This document shows positions 14,405 to 21,356 of a stretch of 21,356 bases of DNA, piece by piece. Made by a program: the position numbers and the translations under genes. The DNA comes from JBEKDJ01 sp050014415 (GTDB lineage: Bacteria; Desulfobacterota; BSN033; UBA1163), in assembly GCA_050014415.1 (NCBI GenBank), contig JBEKDJ010000050.1, positions 1 to 21,356 on the forward strand, written 5' to 3'. Numbering within the stretch: the first letter of the stretch is position 1; each line of letters starts with the position of its first letter. The notes under the pieces were generated by a model, which had not been told where the DNA came from, did not search any database, and worked only from the letters and a program-made list of their open reading frames with translations.

Positions 14405-15928
14405 TTATATCCTCACCGTCACGGGTTGCATGAGAGATGGAATGATGAACATGGTTCTCAACTTCAGGGCGGTGTTGGCCACCTTCTGTCCAAGGTGGGT
14501 CAAATAATACTTGTAAGTTCCTCTGATTTTTTTGATCAAGCCATGCATTTTGAGACGCTTGAACATTCTGGAAACTTGGGGTCCCGATTTGTGGGGCATG
14601 AAGATGCGAAGGGAACGGTTCTGGAATCCGCGGATATTGAACTCTCCACGGACAATTCCCTCCAACAGCTTCAGGTCTTCACCTTGGAAGAGGTTAAACC
14701 CGCGATAGGTCCGCTGGCCGTCCGACACAGGCTCAGAGATCTTCTCAAGGTTCTTGATCCCCACGGTGGGATCTTCGATCTCGGAGATAAACTCCAAGTA
14801 CCGTCGGTTTGCCGCTTCCATCAACTCCCGAAGAATAGGGAGACTGTAGATGGATTTCTTCAACGAGGCGTCCTTCATTTCCCAGGTGCCGTCCCTGTGT
14901 TCCACCTTCCGATGGTGTTTGAAAAAGCTCACATCGTTGACGGTCGTCTCGATGCGCAAAATGATCCCCAGTTTGTCATACATCTTAATCGAAACGGGAC
15001 CCATGTGATGTTTAATCCGAGTCCCTTCGATTCGAGTATGGAAATCATTCCCGATCTCTCCTTGATAAGCCCCATGAAGCTTCCGTCCCAGGAAGGTCGC
15101 TACCTGCTGGGGTTTGACGGTGTGGATCGCGGTACGGATGATTGTTTCATAGAGCGGACACAGATCGCTTTGGTATTTGAACACCACATCCGTGGCACAC
15201 TCGACTTGCATTAGGGTCCAATGATACCCCGAAGGGAAATGCCGGATGACGGGACAGAACCTTTTCGCCACTTGATCCAATCGCCGATGGAGCGCTTTGA
15301 CCTGGAGGCTATCGGAGAGTTGCTGGGCCTTCGCGAAATCCTCCATCTCGATGAAGGCATTCTCCAAAAGACGATAGGGAAAACCTTTCCTGCGGAGAAA
15401 GCTGGCCAAGTAATGATGTCCGTTAAAATAGAACTGCAGCCGGAAGGGAGCCCAGGTCGGCACCCGCAGGTAGCACAGCCCAAAATCTTCAAGGATGAAG
15501 TAGAAGTAGTAGTGGACGCACTTGGATTCCGTGCCACGGAGAAAGGTCTTGCCCGTCTTCTTGTCATGCCAGGGTTTGAAAGAAGGGCAGGGCTCCAAGG
15601 CGGAGAAGATATGGACCAATCCGGGATGATCCCCACGCTTGGCGATGATCTTCTTGATGCATCTTTCCTTACGGAAATCCTTCTTTCGGATAAATTCGAT
15701 CTCCAAACCATTGTCCTGAGCCAAGCGCTCCGCCTGGAGACGGATTTCCTCCCGCAAGGGTTCGGCAAATTGGGTATAATCGAAAATGCGAATGCCCTTC
15801 GATCTCAGGTGACTACTCATTGCATCGGCATAACAGATATCGGGAAGCGTCCCAGTGATGACTATCCGATCGAAGCACGAGAGGACACCCCGAATCTTAT
15901 TGGCATATTTCTCTGTCAATGCGGCCAT
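14405..15928 (-). CDS. Conserved 507-aa protein of unknown family, probable mobile-element gene
   Basis: Intact frame with an ATG at 15928 and AAAAGG about 8 nt upstream. I recognise no characterised family. Visible features: a hydrophobic strand after Asp20 (FDRIVITGTLP); RGDHPGLVHIFSALE near 98-112; an aromatic-rich core KCVHYYFYF...LRVPTWAPFRLQFYFNGHH (136-172); a very conserved-looking block TRIEGTRIKHHMG and SIKMYDKLGIILRIETTVND (298-332) followed by FFKHHRKVEHRDG; and a C-terminal winged-helix-like region (about 415-490, MFKRLKMHGLIKKIRGTYKYY). The KMYDK...LRIE pattern is reminiscent of some replication or rolling-circle initiator proteins, but no HUH motif is clear. It interrupts the glcD-glcF order and glcD's C-terminus is lost at its upstream side, which argues for insertion. 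A full-length frame amid decayed elements suggests recent activity. Confidence 0.7.
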   Translation of the reverse strand: MAALTEKYANKIRGVLSCFDRIVITGTLPDICYADAMSSHLRSKGIRIFDYTQFAEPLREEIRLQAERLAQDNGLEIEFIRKKDFRKERCIKKIIAKRGDHPGLVHIFSALEPCPSFKPWHDKKTGKTFLRGTESKCVHYYFYFILEDFGLCYLRVPTWAPFRLQFYFNGHHYLASFLRRKGFPYRLLENAFIEMEDFAKAQQLSDSLQVKALHRRLDQVAKRFCPVIRHFPSGYHWTLMQVECATDVVFKYQSDLCPLYETIIRTAIHTVKPQQVATFLGRKLHGAYQGEIGNDFHTRIEGTRIKHHMGPVSIKMYDKLGIILRIETTVNDVSFFKHHRKVEHRDGTWEMKDASLKKSIYSLPILRELMEAANRRYLEFISEIEDPTVGIKNLEKISEPVSDGQRTYRGFNLFQGEDLKLLEGIVRGEFNIRGFQNRSLRIFMPHKSGPQVSRMFKRLKMHGLIKKIRGTYKYYLTHLGQKVANTALKLRTMFIIPSLMQPVTVRI

Positions 15929-16029
15929 GGCTCTAACCTTTTAGAAGATTTACAGAAGGATAGCCTATGGTTATAGACAAGCAGTACGGAAAAGTAAACC
16001 TTTATTTTGTTTCAGGATGTTCAATAACA

Positions 16030-16077
16030 CCCGCATTCTTATCCATTCCTTCGTTTCGGCGTGGATGAGAATGCGGG
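16030..16077. repeat. 16-bp stem hairpin upstream of the unknown gene
   Basis: CCCGCATTCTTATCCA (16030-16045) pairs with TGGATGAGAATGCGGG (16062-16077), 15 Watson-Crick pairs plus one G-T, around a 16-nt loop. An alternative smaller hairpin, GGGGA...TCCCC (16075-16092), overlaps its right edge. No T-run follows on either strand, so it is not a standard terminator. It lies between the 507-aa gene and the dispersed repeat and may mark the element's end. Confidence 0.6.
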
Positions 16078-16095
16078 GAAATCTTTATCCCCAGC

Positions 16096-16161
16096 GTTCC
16101 TTGATCGTTGGGTTGATAAACCTACAAAAGACCTGTTTGGTTCCGGCTATGCCGGGTTAGG
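16096..16161 (+). repeat. 66-nt dispersed repeat, copy B, replacing the glcD 3' end
   Basis: 86 percent identical (57/66) to 6715-6780. It contains the perfect hairpin CCGGC-TAT-GCCGG. Read on the minus strand, the end of this repeat supplies the last codons of glcD (LLDP then NPA and a TAG at 16147-16149) instead of the usual C-terminus (LDPN.I.NPGK.F in the family), so the repeat boundary at 16161 is a recombination or insertion point. Confidence 0.7.
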
Positions 16162-17227
16162 GTCTAGAAGTGCTTTAATCTTCTTCATGAGATCCACCAC
16201 AACGGGCTCCAGCGCCCTTCTGATGAATTTCTGCTTTTCAAGGCCTATACCATGCTCCCCGGAAAGGACCCCCCCATCTCGATAGCGGCTTCAATAATTT
16301 CGTCCACAGCCTTCATAGACCTTTCATAAAGGTCTTTATCCTTAATATCGCTCAGTATGGCCGGGTGAAGATTGCCGTCTCCTGCATGGCCGACCACAAC
16401 GATCTCGAGATTATACTTCCCGGCTAATTCCTTGCATTTCTTGGTTAGGGCAGGCAATTTCTTTATGGGGACAGTCACGTCTTCGACAAATATCGTTCTG
16501 GCCTTGGCGTATATCGCTGCATTTCCTGTCCGTCTTGCCAGCCAGTACTTATTGGCCTCCTCCATATTTTTTGCCACTCTCACGTCAACCGCTCCATACT
16601 TCTTAGATTAAAGATTTCTACAATCTTCTCTGCCTCTTTATCCACAACCTCAGGAATGCCATCTGTTTCAAAGAGCAACACGGCATCTGCATCCTTTGGA
16701 AGTCCGATTGGCATCATCTCCTCTATGTGGTTGATGAGCCAATTATCGAGAAGCTCGATCTTGCATGGGATGATCCCGTTTTCAAAAATTCTAGAGACAC
16801 CTTCACCTGCTTTTTCCACTGAATCATAAACTGCCAAAATCGTCTTTCTCCCTGGAGAGATGGGTCTGAGCTTCAATTCTGCCTTGGTTATGACACCGAG
16901 GGTTCCTTCAGAACTGATGAATAGGTGGAGCAGGTCGTATCCCGTGACATTTTTCAGTGTCCTACCCCCGATATGGGCAATCTCTCCCGTAGGCAGTACA
17001 ACCTCAAGGCCCAGGATGTATTGTTTTGTAACACCATATTTCAAACAGCTAGGTCCGCCTGCATTCTCAGCGATGGCATCGCCAAGTGTTGCTCCGAGGA
17101 AGCTCTGCGGATCGGGCGGGAAGAATAGACCATCCTGCTCAAGTCTCAATATCAACTCCTGTAGCACAACGCCCGCTTCCACTGTAGCGCTAAGGTTTTC
17201 TTTGTCAACTTTCAGGATCCTGTCCAT
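16147..17227 (-). pseudogene. glcD: GlcD-like FAD subunit, middle and C-terminal part, two frameshifts
   Basis: Continuation of the split FAD-linked oxidase whose N-terminus is at 18928-19242. It resumes exactly at the IS1380 insertion site (MDRILKVDKENLSATVEAGV) and carries the FAD-binding domain end (FFPPDPQSF, IAENAGGP, NVTGYDLLHLFISSEGTLGV) and the C-terminal FAD-oxidase domain with VVGHAGDGNLHPAIL. Lesions: a frame shift near 16606-16612 (frame 1 ends NLRSMERLT; the true frame continues KYGAVDVRVAKN), and a G7 run (C7 at 16269-16275) that needs eight to read EMGGVLSGEHGIGLEKQKFI. The C-terminus is replaced by the 66-nt repeat. The enzyme would oxidise D-lactate or glycolate to the 2-oxo acid. 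Confidence 0.85.
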
Positions 17228-17432
17228 AATCCGTAATCAAAATATTTTGTTTTGAGAAGAGACAGTTGCAAAGGAGAGTTGGGGAGATTTTCAGAAGCGT
17301 GAGGAGTGGGAAGGTATGAGAAATTGCGCCAAAGGTTGGGTTAAGGAATCATGTTTTGAAATCCGCAAAAACACTTATCCCTTAGACTGTAGTAGATCCC
17401 TGGGTAAGAAGGATTAGAAAGGTAAAGCCTTG

Positions 17433-18836
17433 TCAGGCCGAAGAAAAGAGGACTAACTTCTCTCTGGCTTGCTTATAGAGAAGGAAACTAGGATGATGTT
17501 TCGCGATCTTAAGGAAGAGCCTCCGTCCATGCTCAATGATTCTTCCTGCGATACCGAGCAGATGGAATCTCAGAGTTTTCAGTCGTGCTGGCCACCAGGA
17601 CGGAGGCAAAGCCTTTCTCTTCATCACCGAGAGGACATTGTAAGCTATGATATTGAGTCTCCACCAGGCGGCATTGGCAAAGAATCGTTTGGCGGGAAGG
17701 ACTCCTCCTGCCAGGTCATTTTTGAGCACATCATGAACCTTTTCCACCGTCCAACATCGTTCTCTCTGCCACTGGAGCAATCGCTCTCTATTCCAACTCC
17801 ACATGTTGGTCACAACGGCAAAGTAGTGATAGGGGTTACCATCTTGGAAGAGTTCTCCTTGGGCAGGTCGGATGCGGATAGCCAAGTACCGATACGGTTT
17901 CATGTTCTTTTTTCGAGAAGGTTGGCTGGGAACAAACTCGACCTCAGCCCATTGCTTGCGTCCGATGAGCAAGCCTTGATCTGTCACTTTTCTTAGAGGC
18001 TTCCAAGCCTCCTCGGGAAGGGCTTGGATCGCCGCCCTCAACTCATCTCTCATATCGGCACTGATAGCAAACTCGATCCGAGGTCTTCCTGGGACCTCTT
18101 TCCGACACCAATTGAGCAGTTCATGAACATAGGCTGCGCTATCCGAGCGAACCCGGACCAGACCAACGGTCGATGGCAAAGCCGAAAGCGCATCCTTGAG
18201 AACCGGGAGCAACCCCATCCCTGCGGGCACGTTCCCATCGCGAAACTGATCCGCCAGAATCAAATCTTCCTCAGCCCAGTAAGCAATCACAGGCTGATAA
18301 CCTTTTTCTCCCAGATACGTCTCACAAGCCTCTCTCTTATGACTCTCTATCACCGAAGCATCCACATCGATCGTGGCCTTCCACGGAGCATCCCCAGAAA
18401 CAGCCTTCCTCAGCAGATCTCGGCTCACCGCTCTCAACCCCTGAAGCAACGTTGTTTCTTCCGGGATGAATGCTTCATGGGGAACCCGTCCCTGCAACAA
18501 CTGCTCTTCATGAAAAGCATTGAGAAAACTTCGAACCGCCTCTGGAGAAGGAACCTGCAATCCCAACTTCTTCAACCCTTCATCGCTCCTCAGCAGTTCA
18601 AAATCATCGACACAATCCCCACCGACCGAAAAGAGCGAAACAAAAGACTCCACATACTCTGCTTCCTGATATTTGCCCTGGCGCTGAAGAAGAGGAAGAT
18701 GCTTCTGAATCGACTCAGGAAGTCCCAAGGCTCGAAAGGTCTCCATGACCAGCGGAAGACCACCAAAAGAAGTGATGAGAACTCTAGAGGTATCTTGAAT
18801 TAACTGGAAGGGAAGAAGACCTTGTGATATATTCAT
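17433..18836 (-). CDS. IS1380 family transposase
   Basis: A 467-aa DDE transposase. The catalytic residues are visible as ATIDVDASVIESH (Asp159), VRVRSDSAAYV (Asp232) and VEKVHDVLKNDLAGGVLPAK (Glu365), the last followed by FFANAAWWRLNIIAYN, which is typical of IS1380. The longest frame opens at 18875, but AGGAGG lies 6 nt before the ATG at 18836, so the protein starts MNISQGLLPFQL. The gene is intact and about normal length (430-470 aa). The 205 bp between its stop and the right inverted repeat are non-coding. Confidence 0.93.
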   Translation of the reverse strand: MNISQGLLPFQLIQDTSRVLITSFGGLPLVMETFRALGLPESIQKHLPLLQRQGKYQEAEYVESFVSLFSVGGDCVDDFELLRSDEGLKKLGLQVPSPEAVRSFLNAFHEEQLLQGRVPHEAFIPEETTLLQGLRAVSRDLLRKAVSGDAPWKATIDVDASVIESHKREACETYLGEKGYQPVIAYWAEEDLILADQFRDGNVPAGMGLLPVLKDALSALPSTVGLVRVRSDSAAYVHELLNWCRKEVPGRPRIEFAISADMRDELRAAIQALPEEAWKPLRKVTDQGLLIGRKQWAEVEFVPSQPSRKKNMKPYRYLAIRIRPAQGELFQDGNPYHYFAVVTNMWSWNRERLLQWQRERCWTVEKVHDVLKNDLAGGVLPAKRFFANAAWWRLNIIAYNVLSVMKRKALPPSWWPARLKTLRFHLLGIAGRIIEHGRRLFLKIAKHHPSFLLYKQAREKLVLFSSA

Positions 18837-18901
18837 CTTGCACCTCCTGGGTGAAAAGCAGGTTGATGGGGTCAACCGCTCTTTGTGATAGTGTTTATGC
18901 T

Positions 18902-18931
18902 ATCCTAGGAGGTGTTTTTGTTTCCTGTCAA
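18902..18931 (-). promoter_or_regulatory. Promoter of the IS1380 transposase
   Basis: On the minus strand TTGACA (18926-18931) lies just inside the terminal repeat, followed after 18 bp by TAGGAT (18902-18907). The leader then contains a small GATAG...CTATC stem (18888-18905) before the strong AGGAGG site. Confidence 0.5.
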
Positions 18932-19242
18932 GCAATTTGATTACGGATCAGGGTCCTGTTCATTTTAGTGATGCTGAGAACAATGCCGCCCATAATTGGC
19001 ACAGAACCGCCGCTTACGTTTGTACCCCCTCCTCTAGGGGTTACAGGTGTCTTTTCCACGTTGGCAAGTTTCATGATGTCGGAGATCTCTTCCGCGCTTG
19101 TGGGAAACACAACCACATCAGGCTCATGGACCCATTTTTGTGTCCCGTCGTAAGAATAGGTCTTTAGAACTTCGGGCGCCGTAAGAACATTATGCTTACC
19201 GAGAATATTTTGAAGTTTCGTTTTTATCGATTCTTTTATCAT
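18928..19242 (-). pseudogene. glcD: GlcD-like FAD subunit, N-terminal part (interrupted by IS1380)
   Basis: This is the first ~96 codons of an FAD-linked lactate/glycolate oxidase: MIKESIKTKLQNILGKHNVL, VFPTSAEEISDIMKLAN, and the FAD-binding PRGGGTNVSGGSVPIMGGIV. After KMNR the frame enters the insertion sequence (TLIRNQIA, stop at 18928). The start at 19242 is chosen because GGGGG lies 5-6 nt upstream; a longer frame from 19302 lacks such a site. The remainder of the gene is at 16147-17227, and removing the insertion plus one target copy restores KMNRILKVDKEN. Confidence 0.88.
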
Positions 19243-19392
19243 CAATGCCCCCTGTGTTAAATGTGATGCGGCATTATCACTAATTTCACCCATTAATTCC
19301 AACTGCGCATAGCCTGCTTATTCGTCCATCCGGGTACTGGTACTGTTAGTCCGGTTCAAAATTGACAGGATTGGAAGATGTCTTTTTGGAAC

Positions 19393-19914
19393 CTATGGAA
19401 TGATATTGCCTCCGAACAGAAAAATCACCACATCCGCTTCCGGCATCTTTTCTGGAACCCGATCAATCGCCTCCTGAAGATTGGAGGAATACGACCTTCG
19501 GTGACATGAATGACTGCAAATTTTTCAGCCAGTTTTTTGAAGTAAACGACCTGCATGATATAAGAAATTCCAAAAGATTTGAGATGATCAGGAACGTCCC
19601 CTTGGATTAACCGCCGGTGGAAATCTCCGGCACTTTCCGCACTTGCCATCTCCCTGACCAATGGCATGATTGGGCCTGCTTCTTTCTGTGGGGCAACCCA
19701 GATAATGGTTCCTCCTGAGCGCGTGCAGAAACCAGCCATGACCAGCGCCTTCGTTGACTGAACCCCTACCTCCAAGGGTGTAAGAAATCTTTTCATAGGG
19801 CTGACGAGCTTCTGATGCTCTGGTGGGTTGTTTCCCTTGGCGTAGTAATTGTCCTTGAATGCGCGCTTCAAATATACCTTCAGCCTTGGTACCCACCGCT
19901 ATGTTGGGTTTCAT
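19393..19914 (-). pseudogene. Lactate racemase (LarA)-like protein, frameshifted and probably shortened
   Basis: The central part reads GGTIIWVAPQKEAGPIMPLV, REMASAESAGDFHRRLIQGD, HLKSFGISYIMQVVYFKKLA and FAVIHVTEG. After a frame shift near 19490 it continues NLQEAIDRVPEKMPEADVVI and FLFGGNIIP to a TAG at 19393-19395. This matches the C-terminal domain of the LarA/DUF2088 family (nickel-pincer lactate racemase) in order and ending (QEALDEAL...VMP.GG). Translation would begin at an ATG at 19912-19914 that overlaps the GntR stop (ATGA), reading MKPNIAVGTKAEGIFEAR. A one-base lesion near 19855 then shifts frame. At about 170 codons it lacks most of the usual ~420 residues. The family call for the N-terminal part is uncertain. 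Confidence 0.55.
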
Positions 19915-20570
19915 GCCAATTCCTTTCTTATATCCTCCAGTGATATTCTTACATGGTGGACTATTGCGTCTCGTATCTCTTCAATGTCACCCTTTTGTAT
20001 GGCCTTGAGAATTAGTCGGTGCCCGTCTAACGACCTTTTGCAATTATCCGAGTGACATAAGGCTTTTATCCTTATTCGAAGCATAAGCCGCCTCATCGTC
20101 AACGCGACATTCAAGAGATGATGGCTACCACTCAGCCTCGACAGGGTCCCGTGGAACTGCTCATCCAAATCTATAAATGCTGATAAGTTTCCTGTTCTTA
20201 TCAACTCCTTAGAAGATGAAATATTCTCTCTTAACTCACGTATGACAGCCTTTCTGTCCCTTTGAACGGCCCACTCGGCCGCCAGGATCTCCAGTACTGT
20301 TCTGATTCCGCAGATCTGGACCATCTCATCCTCAGTTAGTTCTTTTACGATATAACCAACCCTAGGAATTGATTGAACAAGCCCCTCTTGCTGCATGTTA
20401 TGAAGCGCTTCCCTTACGGGTGTCCGGGAGGTGCCTATTTCTTTCGCAATAGCGCTTTCTACAAGGCGCGTATTAGGGGCAATTTCTCCGTTCAGTATTT
20501 TTTCCTGAAGATAGTCGTGAACTTTGAGCCATATAGCTTCGTGATCTCTAAAATGCAGCGATTGTTTCAC
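19911..20570 (-). CDS. GntR family (FadR/FCD subfamily) transcriptional regulator
   Basis: A 219-aa regulator, first gene of the lactate-type locus. The winged helix (about residues 10-75) includes NTRLVESAIAKEIGTSRTPVREALHNMQQEG. The FCD domain has the metal/ligand residues in DLDEQFHGTLSRLSGSHH, DGHRLILKAIQKGD and DAIVHHV. An open frame extends to 20651, but a GTG at 20568-20570 has AGAGGG about 6 nt upstream and gives the usual family length, so it is preferred. It overlaps the next gene by ATGA. Likely represses the downstream LarA-glcD-glcF genes and itself; ligand probably a small hydroxy or oxo acid (inference from neighbours). Confidence 0.88.
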   Translation of the reverse strand: MKQSLHFRDHEAIWLKVHDYLQEKILNGEIAPNTRLVESAIAKEIGTSRTPVREALHNMQQEGLVQSIPRVGYIVKELTEDEMVQICGIRTVLEILAAEWAVQRDRKAVIRELRENISSSKELIRTGNLSAFIDLDEQFHGTLSRLSGSHHLLNVALTMRRLMLRIRIKALCHSDNCKRSLDGHRLILKAIQKGDIEEIRDAIVHHVRISLEDIRKELA

Positions 20571-20612
20571 TCCCACCCTCTGATCCGATAAAACAACAGA
20601 TCTTAGACACAG

Positions 20613-20646
20613 GTATGTTCCGTACTGCTTTGTACATACTGTATAC
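20613..20646. promoter_or_regulatory. Putative GntR operator cluster
   Basis: GTATGT (20613-20618) and ACATAC (20634-20639) form an inverted repeat; GTAC occurs at 20622-20625 and 20632-20635; and the 6-bp palindrome GTATAC (20641-20646) overlaps the promoter -10. FadR-subfamily regulators typically bind GTnnnAC-type palindromes, so this is a good candidate for autoregulation. Confidence 0.4.
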
Positions 20647-20668
20647 CACAAAGGCCAACATTCATCAA
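20640..20668 (-). promoter_or_regulatory. Promoter of the GntR-LarA-glcD-glcF operon
   Basis: On the minus strand TTGATG (20663-20668) and TATACA (20640-20645) are separated by 17 bp, about 70 bp upstream of the GTG start. Confidence 0.45.
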
Positions 20669-20680
20669 GATTGAACCTAT

Positions 20681-20875
20681 CTGGAGTTTCCTGAGTTTTT
20701 CATGGTCATATAAGGTTCTATACGATTCTTCTGATAAGAAGTTTTCTAAGTATTTGAAATGTTTAGATCCAATTTCTGAAACTCAAAAAAGGAAAATTCC
20801 AGATGCCTCATTTCCCAACATATCGATATTGCAGCGCAATAACATTTTTTATTTCGAAAACTCAGGAAACTCCAG
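20681..20875. mobile_element. 195-bp MITE with perfect terminal repeats and 9-bp target duplication
   Basis: CTGGAGTTTCCTGAGTTTT (20681-20699) and its exact complement (20857-20875) form perfect 19-bp terminal inverted repeats. Immediately outside both ends stands TGAACCTAT (20672-20680 and 20876-20884), a perfect 9-bp direct repeat. The interior has no convincing gene. A 9-bp duplication suggests mobilisation by an IS1- or IS4-type transposase; no transposase in the window has these ends. It lies just upstream of the GntR promoter, in the gap between porB and the regulator. Confidence 0.88.
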
Positions 20876-20964
20876 TGAACCTATGGGGTTAGCATACTTG
20901 GCCACTTTCCTCACCACAGGCTGTCGCACTGACGCCACCACGCATCGTCGTTTCGATAAGCCTC

Positions 20965-21356
20965 CTATCTTATCGTTGCGAGTGCCCTTATGTATCGAAT
21001 GCGTTTGTCCACATCCTTCTGTAGTTCTTTCAAGTCTCCCTTTTCCATGTGGGCAAATCTCTTCTGAAGCTTGGTAAATGCCGAAATTGGTTTTACCTTG
21101 CCCGGTTCATGAGTCAGGCGGTATGTCCCTTGATCGCATTCCCAGAGCGGGAAGTAGTTTGTATCTACCGCCGCATTGCAAACGTCGAGGGGCTTCGGCA
21201 TGGCGTATCCCCAGCCTGGAATACATGGGGACAGAATATGAAGATAGGACATGCCTTCCTTGACTGCCACTGCCTTGAGCAATTTTGTGAGAAGATCCTC
21301 GGGATGGCTGATTACGGCGGTCGCCACATACGCTATATTGTGCGCTGCCATTATGA
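20965..21356 (-). CDS. porB: Pyruvate (2-oxoacid):ferredoxin oxidoreductase beta subunit, C-terminal part
   Basis: Partial at the window edge: the frame stays open to the last base, and the Met at 21351 is probably internal (the family reads ..IMAAH.I.YVATA..). The visible 130 residues contain YVATAVISHPEDLLTKLLKA, HILSPCIPGWGYA (the PC..GW motif of PorB) and the C-terminal NYFPLWECDQGTYRLT. With TPP and [4Fe-4S] clusters this subunit takes part in oxidative decarboxylation of pyruvate to acetyl-CoA with ferredoxin. It lies upstream of the lactate-oxidase genes on the same strand, consistent with a lactate-to-acetyl-CoA locus. Confidence 0.88.
   Translation of the reverse strand, partial: IMAAHNIAYVATAVISHPEDLLTKLLKAVAVKEGMSYLHILSPCIPGWGYAMPKPLDVCNAAVDTNYFPLWECDQGTYRLTHEPGKVKPISAFTKLQKRFAHMEKGDLKELQKDVDKRIRYIRALATIR

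Larger units (their letters stand above)
17228..18948 (-). mobile_element. Complete IS1380-type insertion sequence inside glcD
   Basis: The element is bounded by perfect 13-bp inverted repeats ATCCGTAATCAAA (17229-17241) and TTTGATTACGGAT (18936-18948), giving about 1.72 kb. It splits glcD between codons for TKMNR and ILKVD. The flanking host sequence is present twice: CAGGATCCTGTCCAT (17213-17227) and CAGGGTCCTGTTCAT (18949-18963), a 15-bp direct repeat with two mismatches. That is longer than the 4-5 bp usually given for IS1380. It carries a single intact transposase gene, so it may still be mobile. Confidence 0.85.

Noticed and set aside
14372..15976. Plus-strand open frames of 280 and 251 codons
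   Set aside because: Antisense of the intact 507-aa gene, which has the good start, ribosome-binding site and conserved motifs.
18024..18803. Plus-strand open frame of 259 codons
   Set aside because: Antisense of the IS1380 transposase.
1..21356. Defence or phage island
   Set aside because: No integrase, restriction, toxin-antitoxin, CRISPR or phage structural genes are readable; the accessory content is insertion sequences only.

Overview
The window looks like a moderate-GC (mid-40s percent by eye) chromosome segment of an anaerobic bacterium, probably Desulfobacterota or a related sulfate-reducing or syntrophic lineage. The evidence is indirect: a two-subunit ADP-forming acyl-CoA synthetase, a UbiD-type decarboxylase, a pyruvate:ferredoxin oxidoreductase beta chain, a GlcD/GlcF-type lactate or glycolate oxidase, and many degenerate insertion sequences. 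There is no rRNA, tRNA or CRISPR array.

Left part (1-2510, minus strand): a FadR-type GntR regulator followed by a UbiD-family decarboxylase, probably one operon. A perfect palindrome covers the regulator's TTG start codon.

Centre-left (2600-6890): a mobile-element graveyard. An IS5-family transposase is fused in frame to the tail of an M24 peptidase. Two MITE-like inverted-repeat elements and a second M24 remnant follow. Then an IS630 transposase remnant abuts a fumarylacetoacetate-hydrolase tail, and an IS21 IstA remnant abuts a molybdenum-carrier tail. The same scar recurs: a truncated IS joined directly to a truncated metabolic gene.

Centre (6889-8977): an intact two-gene operon for ADP-forming acyl-CoA synthetase (CoA-binding alpha subunit, ATP-grasp beta subunit). 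This is a clean island between decayed stretches.

Centre-right (8978-13010): more decay. It holds an ISNCY-like N-terminus, a two-gene element (DUF6788-like protein plus DDE transposase, frameshifted and truncated), two tandem ~332-nt non-coding units that may derive from a group II intron leader, and an IS110 transposase pseudogene. A layered stem-loop upstream of the IS110 gene may be a bridge-RNA relic.

Right part (13038-21356, minus strand): an organic-acid oxidation locus reading porB (partial), GntR regulator, LarA-like gene, glcD, glcF. With acyl-CoA synthetase elsewhere in the window, the genes would suit lactate to pyruvate to acetyl-CoA to acetate plus ATP. The locus is broken. glcD is split by an intact IS1380-type element (1.72 kb, terminal inverted repeats, ~15-bp imperfect target duplication), carries two frameshifts and has lost its normal C-terminus. 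An intact 507-aa gene of unknown family sits between glcD and glcF. glcF and the LarA-like gene also carry frameshifts. A 195-bp MITE with perfect 19-bp terminal repeats and a perfect 9-bp target duplication lies between porB and the GntR gene.

The best candidates for something undescribed are the 507-aa mobile-like gene with its associated hairpin and 66-nt dispersed repeat, the tandem 332-nt RNA-like units, and the 195-bp MITE.
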